From assembly GCF_025499515.1 (NCBI RefSeq), contig NZ_JAMKFA010000017.1, positions 41,248-105,247 of the forward strand: a stretch of 64,000 nucleotides of DNA, in the 5' to 3' direction. Under the pieces are notes generated by a model that saw only the letters and a program-made list of their open reading frames with translations, had not been told where the DNA came from and did no database searches. Positions within the stretch are counted from its first letter, which is position 1; every line of letters begins with the position of its first letter. The translations under genes and the position numbers were made by a program. Positions 50,825 to 59,709 of this stretch are shown piece after piece. This DNA comes from Flavobacterium odoriferum (lineage in GTDB: Bacteria; Bacteroidota; Bacteroidia; Flavobacteriales; Flavobacteriaceae).

Positions 50825-51694
50825 ATGGAAAACAATTCGACAAAGTGGTATTTATTAGGCTTTTTAGGCTGTGTTTGGGGAAGTTCTTTTATATTGATGC
50901 AATTGGGTTTGCAAGGTGTAAATTCAATACAATTAGGAAGTTTACGTATATTATTTGCTGCTTTATTTTTAATGATTGTAGGTTTTAAGCAAATTGCAAA
51001 AATTCCATTGTATAAATGGAAATATATTGCATTGACTTCTGTGTTTGGAACTTTTGTGCCAGCTTATTTGTTTGCTATTGCTTTATCCAAAATAGATGGT
51101 TCTGTGAGTGCTATACTAAACTCACTAACACCTTTGAATACGTTGCTTGTTGGTTTATTCTTTTTTGGATTAGATGTTCAACGAAGACAAATTTTTGGAG
51201 TAATAATTGGTTTTATTGGTTGTGTATTGTTGGTTTTATTTGGTGATGGTGAAAACACAACGGAAAATTATTATTATGCAATTTTGATTGTTATTGCGTC
51301 AATTTTTTATGGAATTAACGTAAATCTAATTAAAAAATATTTATCTGATTTAAAACCGTTAGCTATTAGTACTGGGAATTTTGTAGTGATGTTTGTTCCT
51401 GCTTTGTTAGTGCTTTATTTTTCTGGTTTTTTTGATATTGTACATCTAGAAAAAGTACAAACTTCGCTTGGCTTTATTGTTGTTTTAGGAATTGTTGGCA
51501 CAGGATTTTCTAATATTTTATTCTTTAAATTAATTCAACTTTCATCGCCAGTTTTTGCTTCTTCTGTTACTTACATAATTCCGGTTGTGGCTATTATGTT
51601 AGGTTATTTATTTATGAATGAAACCTTGTCGATTGTTCAGGTAATTGGTGCTTTAGTTGTTTTAGTGGGGGTTTATTTTTCGAGTAGAAAATAA
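50825..51694 (+). CDS. EamA/DMT family transporter
   Basis: 289 residues with ten hydrophobic helices in two EamA repeats. Signatures include CVWGSSFILMQLGL (helix 1), ALSKIDGSVSAILNSLTPL in repeat 1 and YIIPVVAIMLGYLFMNETLS in repeat 2. It is a drug/metabolite superfamily transporter at the inner membrane. The substrate is unknown. Single gene with its own terminator. Confidence 0.88.
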   Translation: MENNSTKWYLLGFLGCVWGSSFILMQLGLQGVNSIQLGSLRILFAALFLMIVGFKQIAKIPLYKWKYIALTSVFGTFVPAYLFAIALSKIDGSVSAILNSLTPLNTLLVGLFFFGLDVQRRQIFGVIIGFIGCVLLVLFGDGENTTENYYYAILIVIASIFYGINVNLIKKYLSDLKPLAISTGNFVVMFVPALLVLYFSGFFDIVHLEKVQTSLGFIVVLGIVGTGFSNILFFKLIQLSSPVFASSVTYIIPVVAIMLGYLFMNETLSIVQVIGALVVLVGVYFSSRK

Positions 51695-51724
51695 AAAAGC
51701 ACCCAATTTCTTGAGTGCTTTTTA
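51692..51724. terminator. Bidirectional terminator between EamA and M16 genes
   Basis: AAAAAGCAC pairs with GTGCTTTTT; the inner CAA/TTG bases extend the stem partly. It is 18 bases from the M16 stop on the other strand. Confidence 0.75.
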
Positions 51725-51741
51725 AAAATCAGTATCTGATA

Positions 51742-53793
51742 TTATTTAAAATCTGCATCAGTAACACCTTCGTTAATTTTAACTTCAGACGTTGTTAATT
51801 CGATTTCTATACCAACATTCATAATAGTTTTGTATGGGAATTTTAATCCTTTTACATCTTTATAATCTTGGTAGTAAGTTGTTTGTGTCATTTTTTGACC
51901 ACCTTGTTCAATATCTTTAGCTTCAGCAACTTTAAATCCTGTTTTTACATCATAATATAATGTTGATTTTCCGTTTTTGATAGCATAAGCATCTGCACCA
52001 TTAATGTTTTCAATTCCAGTTAATGTTACATCTTTATCTGTTAGTAAAGCTAATTCTTTAAATGTTGTTGCATCAGCTTGCATGTCTTTTAAGTCATCTC
52101 CAGTAAAGTCTTTTCTTTGACCTTGTTGTACCATGTAAGCTTCTTTTTCGTTCACTACTTGTTTCATCATCACCATTCCCATGGCTTTCATTTCAACACC
52201 TAATTTTTTAGGAGCTGTTTTTACAACTAATTCTAACGGTGTTCCTTGAACTGTTCCAGAAGATAAAACAGCTAATGTTTTTACATTTTTAACTGCTTTT
52301 TCACCACCAATAGCTTTAATGTAATCATTAAGAACTGTTTGTACAGTTACTCCAGCTGGAACTGGTTTTTTAACTTCAGGTTTTTCTGTTGGATTACCAT
52401 ATTTATCAAAGTAGAAAATTGGTAATTTTTCTCTTTTACTCATTGCTTCTAATCCAGGTAAAACATCAGCGGCTTTTCCTACGATTACAACTCTTGTTTG
52501 ATCTGCTAAGAAAAATTTATTTGCTGCATTTTTGATATCTTCTGCACTAACGGCATTAATATTTTTAATGTAGTTTTCGTAGAAATCATCTGGCAAACCT
52601 TGGGTTTCTTTGTTTAAAGCATAACTTGCAATAGTTGAAGGTTTTTCAATTTGCATTACAAAGTTTCCGATGTATTTAGCTTTTGCGTTTTTTAAATCTT
52701 CTTCAGAAACTAATTCGGTTCTAATTCTTTTTAATTCATTGAAAACTTCAACAACTGCACTATCAGTTACTGCATTTCTAACAGATGAACCTGAGCGGAA
52801 TTTGTTAATGTATTTTCCTGAACCAATTGAAGAATATGCTCCGTATGTCCAACCATGTTTTTCACGTAAGTTTAAAAATAATCTACCTTCACCACCGCCA
52901 CCTAAAATTTGGTTTGCTAATAAAGCTGCAAAATATTCTTTATCAGTCATTTTTAAATTTGACAAGTTTACCAAAGCAATTTCTGATTGTACTGCATTTG
53001 GCATATCAATAAAGTTAATTTGGCTGTATTGAACGTCTTTTGGATTTGAATAAGATAATTGCGGAGCAGTTGCTTTTTTCCATTTTCCAAAAAGTCTTTC
53101 AACTTCTTTTTTAACCTCTTTAAAATTAACATCTCCTACTATTACTAAATAAGCATTTCCTGGTGCAAAATAAGTATTGTAGTTTAAAATGACATCGTTT
53201 AATGTTACGTTGTTTAATGTTTCTTCACTTGTGAATTCACCTTTGTAATGTTCTTTTCCGAAGGTTAAAACGTTTTCAACTCTTCCAGCAATTGCTGTTA
53301 CACTTTTTTCGTTAGATTTTAAACCTTCAATTAGTTTTGCTTTTTCTTTGTCGAATTCTTCTTGAACAAATAACGGATTTAAAGCTCCGTCAGCCATTAG
53401 TTCTAAGATTCTTTTAGAATATCTTGATAATCCATTTGCTGAAGCGCCTGAATCCCAAAAATTAATATTTGCTCCTAAAAAGTCAATTTCTTCATTGAAA
53501 GCATTTTTAGAAATGTTTTGCGTTCCATTTCCAATCATTGAACTTAATATATCAGAAACTCCTTTTTTAGTTCCTTCTGCATATGGAGGATTGTCTAATG
53601 TTAAGTTAAAAGAAACTCTTGGTAATTTATGATTTTCTACAACTAAAACTTTTAACCCATTTTTAAGCACAAAACTTTGCGGCTTGTTAATGTTAATTGT
53701 TGGAGCTGGACCTGATTTAGGTTGTGGTCTATCTTGTGCTTGCATAGTTATTGTTAAAAATAAACTGGCTGCGATGTATATAATTTTTTTCAT
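51742..53793 (-). CDS. M16 family peptidase subunit lacking the zinc motif, with C-terminal extension
   Basis: 683 residues with a signal peptide (1-19, ITMQA before QDR). The N-terminal M16 fold is present (LKNGLKVLVVENHKLPRV), but the position of HxxEH reads GVSDILSSMIGNGT, so the zinc-binding His-Glu-His are missing. FFLxxRE-type LFLNLREKHGWTYGAYS is kept. The last 200 residues (from about 485) form an extra beta-rich domain, LolA-like in appearance. It is probably the non-catalytic partner of the adjacent M16 subunit. Confidence 0.87.
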   Translation of the reverse strand: MKKIIYIAASLFLTITMQAQDRPQPKSGPAPTININKPQSFVLKNGLKVLVVENHKLPRVSFNLTLDNPPYAEGTKKGVSDILSSMIGNGTQNISKNAFNEEIDFLGANINFWDSGASANGLSRYSKRILELMADGALNPLFVQEEFDKEKAKLIEGLKSNEKSVTAIAGRVENVLTFGKEHYKGEFTSEETLNNVTLNDVILNYNTYFAPGNAYLVIVGDVNFKEVKKEVERLFGKWKKATAPQLSYSNPKDVQYSQINFIDMPNAVQSEIALVNLSNLKMTDKEYFAALLANQILGGGGEGRLFLNLREKHGWTYGAYSSIGSGKYINKFRSGSSVRNAVTDSAVVEVFNELKRIRTELVSEEDLKNAKAKYIGNFVMQIEKPSTIASYALNKETQGLPDDFYENYIKNINAVSAEDIKNAANKFFLADQTRVVIVGKAADVLPGLEAMSKREKLPIFYFDKYGNPTEKPEVKKPVPAGVTVQTVLNDYIKAIGGEKAVKNVKTLAVLSSGTVQGTPLELVVKTAPKKLGVEMKAMGMVMMKQVVNEKEAYMVQQGQRKDFTGDDLKDMQADATTFKELALLTDKDVTLTGIENINGADAYAIKNGKSTLYYDVKTGFKVAEAKDIEQGGQKMTQTTYYQDYKDVKGLKFPYKTIMNVGIEIELTTSEVKINEGVTDADFK

Positions 53794-53805
53794 ATGTTTT
53801 CGATC

Positions 53806-55131
53806 TTAGTTTTGAGCTTTGTCTTTAGCAGGAACATAATCTAAAATCATTCTTTGGTTTGAGTTTAGATATTTTTTTGCTGTTTCTCTGATTTCTTCTC
53901 TTGTAATAGAACGATAAATATCAATTTCAGTATTAATCAAATTGATATCGCCATATAACATATAGTAAGTTGCTAAATTATCTGCAATTCCTTCTACTGA
54001 AGCATTGTTACTTACATAATTACTCTCAAATTTATTTTGAAGTTTTTGGAAATCGTTTTCAGAAATTAATTCGGTTTGCATTTTTGCAATTTCTTCGTCA
54101 ATTTCTTTTAAGATTGATGCAGTAGTATTATCACCCATTGGTAAACCATAAATCAAATACATGCCATAATCTTCTTGACTGTAGTTGAAAGCTCCAATTT
54201 GTAAAGCCATTTTTTTATCGTCTACAATTTTTTTGTATAATTTAGAACTTTTACCATCTGATAAATAAGTCGATATCATATCTAAAACTCTTGCATCGCG
54301 TGATTTCATTGAAGGTGTTCTGTATGAAGCAACCAACATTGGAATTTGAATATTTGGATCTTCCCAAGACGCTTTGAATTCTTGTGTAATTGGTGCTTCT
54401 TCTACTTTTTGACGTGTAACAGGAGCTCCTTTAGGAATAGCGCTGAAGTACTTTTTAACCCATTCTTTAGCCTGTGCTTTGTCAAATTGACCTGCAATTA
54501 CTAAAACAGCGTTATTTGGCACATAGAATTTTTTGTTAAATGCTTGAAACTCTTCTAAAGTTGCAGCATCTAAATGTTCCATTTCACCAATTGTTGTCCA
54601 TTTATATGGATGTACTTTGAACATGTTTTGTTTAACCGCTTTGATTAAGTTTCCATAAGGTTGATTGTCTACGCGAAGTCTTTTTTCTTCTTTAACTACT
54701 TCGTTTTGTGTGTCAACGCCAATTTGATTAATTACAGGGTGCATTAATCGTTCAGATTCCATCCAAATGGCTAACTCTAAATTGTTTGAAGGGAAAACTT
54801 CGTAGTAATATGTTCTGTCGTCTGTAGTGTTAGCATTGTTGTTTCCTCCATTTGCTGTAACTAATTTAAACCATTCTCCACGAGCTATATTTTTTGTTCC
54901 TTCAAATAAAAGGTGTTCAAAAAAGTGTGCAAAACCTGTACGATTTGGTTGTTCGTCTTTTGCTCCTACATGATACATAACCGAAGTGATTACAACTGGA
55001 GCCGAATTGTCTTGATGAAGCACAACATGAAGGCCATTGTCTAAATCAAACTCTTCGAATGTTACTTTTTGAGCTGAAGCAGTTCCGCCAAGCATTAGTG
55101 CAGTTCCTAAAGCCATTAAAGATTTTTTCAT
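53806..55131 (-). CDS. M16 family zinc peptidase (catalytic subunit)
   Basis: 441 residues with a signal peptide (about 1-20, TASA before QKV). The zinc motif HFFEH is in GFAHFFEHLLFEGT, with the downstream Glu in EVVKEEKRLRVDNQ. M16 peptidases cut peptides within a closed chamber made of two halves. It lies 12 bases upstream of the zinc-less subunit, and together they resemble the heterodimeric mitochondrial/PqqFG-type pairs. It acts in the periplasm by the signal peptide. The natural substrate is unknown. Confidence 0.9.
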   Translation of the reverse strand: MKKSLMALGTALMLGGTASAQKVTFEEFDLDNGLHVVLHQDNSAPVVITSVMYHVGAKDEQPNRTGFAHFFEHLLFEGTKNIARGEWFKLVTANGGNNNANTTDDRTYYYEVFPSNNLELAIWMESERLMHPVINQIGVDTQNEVVKEEKRLRVDNQPYGNLIKAVKQNMFKVHPYKWTTIGEMEHLDAATLEEFQAFNKKFYVPNNAVLVIAGQFDKAQAKEWVKKYFSAIPKGAPVTRQKVEEAPITQEFKASWEDPNIQIPMLVASYRTPSMKSRDARVLDMISTYLSDGKSSKLYKKIVDDKKMALQIGAFNYSQEDYGMYLIYGLPMGDNTTASILKEIDEEIAKMQTELISENDFQKLQNKFESNYVSNNASVEGIADNLATYYMLYGDINLINTEIDIYRSITREEIRETAKKYLNSNQRMILDYVPAKDKAQN

Positions 55132-55255
55132 ACGTTATTAATTTGTTGATATAATTTTTATAAGTCGCAATTTTCTAATAATGTTACAAAAATCGTTATT
55201 TTTTATATAAAAATGCATCGAAATATTTTTTTTAGTATTTTATTACAATCATTAG

Positions 55256-55285
55256 TTGTTTGATTTATAAATTATTGTATATTTG
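55256..55285 (+). promoter_or_regulatory. Promoter of rplU-rpmA
   Basis: TTG (55256-55258), 19 bases, then TATATTTG (55278-55285), 32 bases before the ATG. Confidence 0.65.
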
Positions 55286-55317
55286 CAACCTTAAAATTTT
55301 TAACTAAACTCATTGTT

Positions 55318-55992
55318 ATGTACGCAATCGTAGAGATAGCAGGGCAACAATTCAAAGTAAGCAAAGACCAAAAGGTTTATGTTCACCGTTTAGCTTCAGA
55401 AGAAGGTTCGAAAGTTTCTTTCGATAAAGTTCTTTTGTTAGATGACAACGGTAGCGTAACTTTAGGCGCCCCAGCTGTAGAAGGAGCTTCAGTAGAAGCC
55501 AAAGTGTTACAACACTTAAAAGGTGATAAAGTAATTGTCTTCAAAAAGAAAAGAAGAAAAGGTTACAAAAAGAAAAACGGTCACAGACAATCATTTACTC
55601 AAATTTTAATTGAGGGAATTTTGGCAAGTGGTTCAACTAAAAAAGCAGCCGCTCCTAAAAAAGAAGCAGCACCAAAAGCTGAAAAATTAGTTGAAGCTGT
55701 AGAAGAGAAAGCTCCAAAAGCTAAAGCTTCTAAAAAAGGTGATGATTTAGCTATTGTAGAAGGTATTGGTCCAAAAGCTGCTGAAGCATTAGTAGCTGCA
55801 GGAATTGATACATTTGCAAAATTAGCTGCTGCATCTGCTGAAGAAGTAAAAGCAATTTTAGATGCATCTGCTTCTAAAGTACAACATTTAGATCCAACTA
55901 CTTGGGCTCAACAAGCGCAATTAGCTGCTGATGGTAAAATGGACGAATTAAAAAAATTACAAGATGAGTTAAACGGTGGTAAAGCTGTTTAA
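55318..55992 (+). CDS. rplU: 50S ribosomal protein L21 with C-terminal helix-hairpin-helix extension
   Basis: 224 residues, about twice a standard L21. The first 103 residues are L21 ([36 protein letters not shown]). An Ala/Lys-rich linker (about 105-140) leads to a helix-hairpin-helix type domain ([20 protein letters not shown], about 143-165) and a helical tail. The extension is, as I recall, common in Bacteroidota L21; its role is unknown. rpmA follows after 31 bases. Confidence 0.95.
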   Translation: MYAIVEIAGQQFKVSKDQKVYVHRLASEEGSKVSFDKVLLLDDNGSVTLGAPAVEGASVEAKVLQHLKGDKVIVFKKKRRKGYKKKNGHRQSFTQILIEGILASGSTKKAAAPKKEAAPKAEKLVEAVEEKAPKAKASKKGDDLAIVEGIGPKAAEALVAAGIDTFAKLAAASAEEVKAILDASASKVQHLDPTTWAQQAQLAADGKMDELKKLQDELNGGKAV

Positions 55993-56023
55993 TTTTAGTA
56001 TTAACTTATAAAACCAAAACATC

Positions 56024-56284
56024 ATGGCTCACAAAAAAGGTGTCGGTAGTTCGAAGAATGGTAGAGAATCAGAATCGAAACGTTTAGGCGTAAAGATTTA
56101 TGGTGGTCAAGCTGCTATTGCTGGAAACATCATTGTTAGACAAAGAGGTTCTAAGCACAACCCAGGTGAAAATGTTTACATGGGAAAAGACCATACTTTA
56201 CATGCTAAAGTTGATGGAGTTGTAAAATTCCAGAAAAAAGCGGAAAACAAATCTTATGTATCTGTTATTCCATTTGAAGCTTAA
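56024..56284 (+). CDS. rpmA: 50S ribosomal protein L27
   Basis: 86 residues. It starts [20 protein letters not shown] with the conserved Gly-rich N-terminal arm that reaches the peptidyl-transferase centre, then [20 protein letters not shown]. There is no N-terminal cleavage extension as in Firmicutes. It follows rplU, the usual order. Confidence 0.97.
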   Translation: MAHKKGVGSSKNGRESESKRLGVKIYGGQAAIAGNIIVRQRGSKHNPGENVYMGKDHTLHAKVDGVVKFQKKAENKSYVSVIPFEA

Positions 56285-56304
56285 TAATTTTATTTAGCAC
56301 ATAT

Positions 56305-56336
56305 AAAAAAGCCTTTCACATTGAAAGGCTTTTTTG
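56305..56336 (+). terminator. Terminator after rpmA
   Basis: AAAAAAGCCTTTCA pairs with TGAAAGGCTTTTTT around CAT. Confidence 0.9.
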
Positions 56337-56571
56337 TTTTTTACATTGTGTTGTTTATTTTGATTTGCTTTTATAATGCCATCCTTACTTAAGATTATAT
56401 ATTGATTCTTATGTTTTGAAATGGGAAGTGTTGTAGTTATTGTTGTTTTTAAGGGATTTTATTTATTGTTAGAGGTTTTAGATGTTAATTCAAAATCATT
56501 GTAAGTAATCGAATTAAAGACATTTAGTATATCTTTTTTTCATATATTAATTTGTTTTGATAATAAAAATT

Positions 56572-56608
56572 AAAAAGGGATTAACACAAAGTGTTAATCC
56601 CTTTTTTA
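56572..56608 (-). terminator. Terminator after the PpiD-like gene
   Basis: GGGATTAACAC (56577-56587) pairs with GTGTTAATCCC (56591-56601), with A- and T-runs on either side. Confidence 0.88.
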
Positions 56609-56627
56609 ATAGATGTGAGGTTGTCTT

Positions 56628-58685
56628 TTAGAAATTACCTCTATTGTCTTTAATTTCAGCTTTATCTTTTAATGCAGTGTATGCTTTTGAAACTGAATAC
56701 GACTGGTTTTGAGTTCTGTCTTGATTAATGTATGTTGTGTAGCTTGGTAAATCAGCAGCTTTAATAACAGATTTCCCTTTAATCATATACATACCGGCAT
56801 TTCCTTCAATAATTTCAGATGTTTTTCCAGAAGCTAAATTAAATGCTTTTCCAACTACTTTTGGTTCACTTCCAATATTAGGGATAACAGGTGTTTTTAA
56901 AGAAACTCCTATTGCAGGAAGAACAGATGCTCCAGATGATTTTGCAACCGATTCTAAAGTGTTACCATTCATTTTCTTTTTGATTAATTCTGCTTTCTTT
57001 TTGTTTTTTAATAATGGCTCAACAGATTGTTTTGCTAATTCGATAGGTAATAATCCTGTTTCGTTTTTATCTTTCAATTTTGCAATAACAAAACCTTGAG
57101 TTGTTTCAAAACGTTTTACACTATTAATATCTGTGTCACTACTAAATGACCATCTTACAATTTCTCTTTGTGAACCTAAACCTTGAACATACTCGTCAAA
57201 AGCTTTAATGTTATTTGCGTTAACAACTTCAACTCCTGATTTTTTTGCTAAAGCGGCAAAATCTTTGTTTTCTAATGCATCAGATTCAAATTGGCTTGCT
57301 TTTGTATAAGTAGCATCAATTGTTGCGTCTGAAGGTTGTATTTTTTGTGCTACTGTTCCCATTAAAACAGCATCGTTTTTTCCTGAAACTTTAATTACGT
57401 GGAATCCAAAGTCTGTTTCAACTACTCCAATTGAACCAACAGGATTGTTAAATACATAATCATTAAATTGTGGAACCATTTGCCCAGGAGTAATGTTGTC
57501 ATACTCACCACCATTGTTTTTTGACCCTGGATCATCAGAATTTGTCATTGCTAACATTCCAAATCCGTCAGGATTTGCTTTTGCTTGAGCTAATAATGAA
57601 TTTGCTAAAGCTTGCGCTTCTTCTTTAGTTCTTGTTGCAGCAGATTGAGGAGCCCCTTTGTAAGCTAATAATATATGACTTGCTTTTGCAGTTGCGTTTG
57701 CTTTTCTACCAATCATTCTTGATAAGCATTGGTGTCCGTTATGAACATATGGTCCAAAAACGCTACCAGCTGGAAGATTAAATAGTTGCTCTTGAAATTC
57801 TAATGGAAGATCTTTTTTGGCTAAGTAAGTAGAGTCAAATTTGATATCAGAATTTTCATTAACAAATTTACCAACATTTGATACTGAATCAAATTTTGTT
57901 TTTAATTCATTAATTTTTGACGACATTGCTAATTCATCTTCTTTTGAAGGTTTGTTTTCAAATAAAACAAAGTCAATAGATGTTGTATTGTCTGACTTGT
58001 ATTTTTTAGGACTTTTTTTCATGAAGTCAATGATTTCAGCATCAGTTACTTTTACTTGGTCATCATTAATAGATGAAAAAGGAACCATAACATAATCAAA
58101 ATCAACTTTATCAGCTTCTAATTTGTAAGCCAATTTACCTTCAGCTTTAGTTGTATAAACACCAGATTTAATCATAGTGTTGTACATTTGTTCTACAGTA
58201 TATTTTTCAATATTTCCTTCAAAAGCTTTCCATTGTAACCATTGTTCTTGGTTTGGAGCGTTTTTGATTGATTTTAAAAATTCTTTAAATTTATTTTCAT
58301 CAAATAAACCAGCAGCATTTAAAAACTGTGGATTTTGAGCAAAATTAGGATTTTGTTTAATTACGTTGATAAATTGTTCGTCACCAACTTTTAAACCTAA
58401 TTTTTCAAACTCTTCAGAAAGGATAATGCTTCTAACTTCTTGTTCCCAAGTACTGTTAAAAGCTTGTGTATTGCTGATTCCTTGTCCTTGTTTTTCAGCC
58501 ATTGCAACTTTTTGCAAAAACTCTTGTGTTGGAATATCAGTTCCGTTTACTGATCCAATTTCGTTAGCATCAGAACCAAATGTTCCGCTTTGAAAAGCAT
58601 CACCAACTAAGAAAGCTAATAAACAAAACCCGATAACAATTATAAGTAATCCTGTGCGTTGTCTAATTTTAGATAAAACTGCCAT
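56628..58685 (-). CDS. PpiD-like periplasmic peptidyl-prolyl isomerase (SurA N-terminal domain)
   Basis: 685 residues. One N-terminal membrane anchor (about 12-29, LLIIVIGFCLLAFLVG), a SurA_N-like helical region (about 40-200) and a parvulin domain (about 330-440) with KASHILLAY, DPGSKNNGGEYD and ETDFGFHVIKVS. A second beta-rich region follows. It is a membrane-anchored foldase for envelope proteins. It closes the minus-strand run that begins at coaX. No strong -7 match was found upstream (58719-58726 has one mismatch). Confidence 0.88.
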   Translation of the reverse strand: MAVLSKIRQRTGLLIIVIGFCLLAFLVGDAFQSGTFGSDANEIGSVNGTDIPTQEFLQKVAMAEKQGQGISNTQAFNSTWEQEVRSIILSEEFEKLGLKVGDEQFINVIKQNPNFAQNPQFLNAAGLFDENKFKEFLKSIKNAPNQEQWLQWKAFEGNIEKYTVEQMYNTMIKSGVYTTKAEGKLAYKLEADKVDFDYVMVPFSSINDDQVKVTDAEIIDFMKKSPKKYKSDNTTSIDFVLFENKPSKEDELAMSSKINELKTKFDSVSNVGKFVNENSDIKFDSTYLAKKDLPLEFQEQLFNLPAGSVFGPYVHNGHQCLSRMIGRKANATAKASHILLAYKGAPQSAATRTKEEAQALANSLLAQAKANPDGFGMLAMTNSDDPGSKNNGGEYDNITPGQMVPQFNDYVFNNPVGSIGVVETDFGFHVIKVSGKNDAVLMGTVAQKIQPSDATIDATYTKASQFESDALENKDFAALAKKSGVEVVNANNIKAFDEYVQGLGSQREIVRWSFSSDTDINSVKRFETTQGFVIAKLKDKNETGLLPIELAKQSVEPLLKNKKKAELIKKKMNGNTLESVAKSSGASVLPAIGVSLKTPVIPNIGSEPKVVGKAFNLASGKTSEIIEGNAGMYMIKGKSVIKAADLPSYTTYINQDRTQNQSYSVSKAYTALKDKAEIKDNRGNF

Positions 58686-58915
58686 TTTATTTGTGTTTAA
58701 TTTTTTTATTCAGAGGGCGAAAATACAATTATCTATTTAATAATAAAATAGTAAGGACATATTTTTAGCCTAATTTTTAAAGAAATTTTACTTTTTTCTT
58801 TATTTGGTTGGAAATAAAAGTTTGCAATCTTTTTATTAGTGAATAAAAAGGATGCAATGAATACTTTTTTTAATAAATGTAATTGATTTTTAACACTTCT
58901 AAAGTGTGAGAAGTA

Positions 58916-59098
58916 TTATTTTTTATTTTGATATTTATTGTAAAAATGTCTTCTAAAAAAGAACATTCCAATAGCAACTAATGCAATAATTAGGCTTAAT
59001 CCGTATGATTCGTTGTTTTTAAATTTTGTTGCAGCGTCATAAAAAAAGAATGCTGCAAAAATTAAGTAAATGTATTGTATGAATTTTAAATAAGACAT
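58916..59098 (-). CDS. Small two-helix membrane protein, unknown
   Basis: 60 residues with two hydrophobic stretches (about 7-22 and 33-48, LSLIIALVAIGMFFF) and a basic C-terminus (RRHFYNKYQNKK). It sits 49 bases after lptC and 230 bases before the PpiD-like gene. No family recognised, though similar short proteins are seen in this place in relatives as I recall. Confidence 0.6.
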   Translation of the reverse strand: MSYLKFIQYIYLIFAAFFFYDAATKFKNNESYGLSLIIALVAIGMFFFRRHFYNKYQNKK

Positions 59099-59147
59099 AA
59101 TTGTTTAGTTTTTATCAAAAGTAATAATTTTATAGATAATTATGTAA

Positions 59148-59708
59148 TTATTTTTCAATAGACATTACTTGCCCACTACTTTTTTGCATGTTAAAAATTT
59201 TGAAATCTTTGCTAAAATCTACACCAGGACCTTGAAGAAACCCGCCTTTTTCATCGGTATATTTAAAGTGTTTTTCTGTAAAAAACCATTCATTTTTTTG
59301 ATCAAAATACAATTGCGAAGTTTCTAATTTTTTTCCATCATGAGATGTGATGGTTACATTGCCTTGTAGGTCAATAATATCTGTTTTTTTGTACGAAATT
59401 GCATAATCAGAAACTATTGTTGTTGTTTGACCAGCGTTGTCATACATGGTCACTTTTATACCTTTTGGGAATTCCGTAAATGGATTTTTAATATTGCTGT
59501 AATCCAGCATTTTTTGACTCACAAGTATTGATTTAATTTTTCCTGAATCGGTATATTTTAAATTCAATGAATCTGCTTCTCCAGTTGGAATAAAAGAAGT
59601 TTCGCTTAATTTTTTAACTTTTTGAATATCACTTTCGCATGAAAAAAACATAGTCACGATAGATATCGTGACCATGTTAATTATATTATTTTTTATGAAT
59701 TTCTTCAT
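59148..59708 (-). CDS. lptC: LPS export protein LptC-like lipoprotein
   Basis: 186 residues. A lipoprotein-type signal (FFSC, Cys at about 24) takes the place of the LptC membrane helix. The OstA-like beta-jellyroll pattern is visible (LKYTDSGKIKSILVSQKMLDY, DIIDLQGNVTITSHDGKKLE in part, TSQLYFDQKNEWFFTEK). LptC bridges LptB2FG and LptA in LPS transport. It overlaps none of its neighbours and starts 1 base past the TPR gene stop. Confidence 0.83.
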   Translation of the reverse strand: MKKFIKNNIINMVTISIVTMFFSCESDIQKVKKLSETSFIPTGEADSLNLKYTDSGKIKSILVSQKMLDYSNIKNPFTEFPKGIKVTMYDNAGQTTTIVSDYAISYKKTDIIDLQGNVTITSHDGKKLETSQLYFDQKNEWFFTEKHFKYTDEKGGFLQGPGVDFSKDFKIFNMQKSSGQVMSIEK

Positions 59709-59709
59709 T

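Larger units (their letters stand above)
56285..56627. other. 343-bp intergenic region between rpmA and the PpiD-like gene
   Basis: It holds the rpmA terminator at its left end and the PpiD-like gene's terminator near its right end. The 235 bases between are AT-rich. I see no convincing reading frame, repeat or promoter there. Confidence 0.7.
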
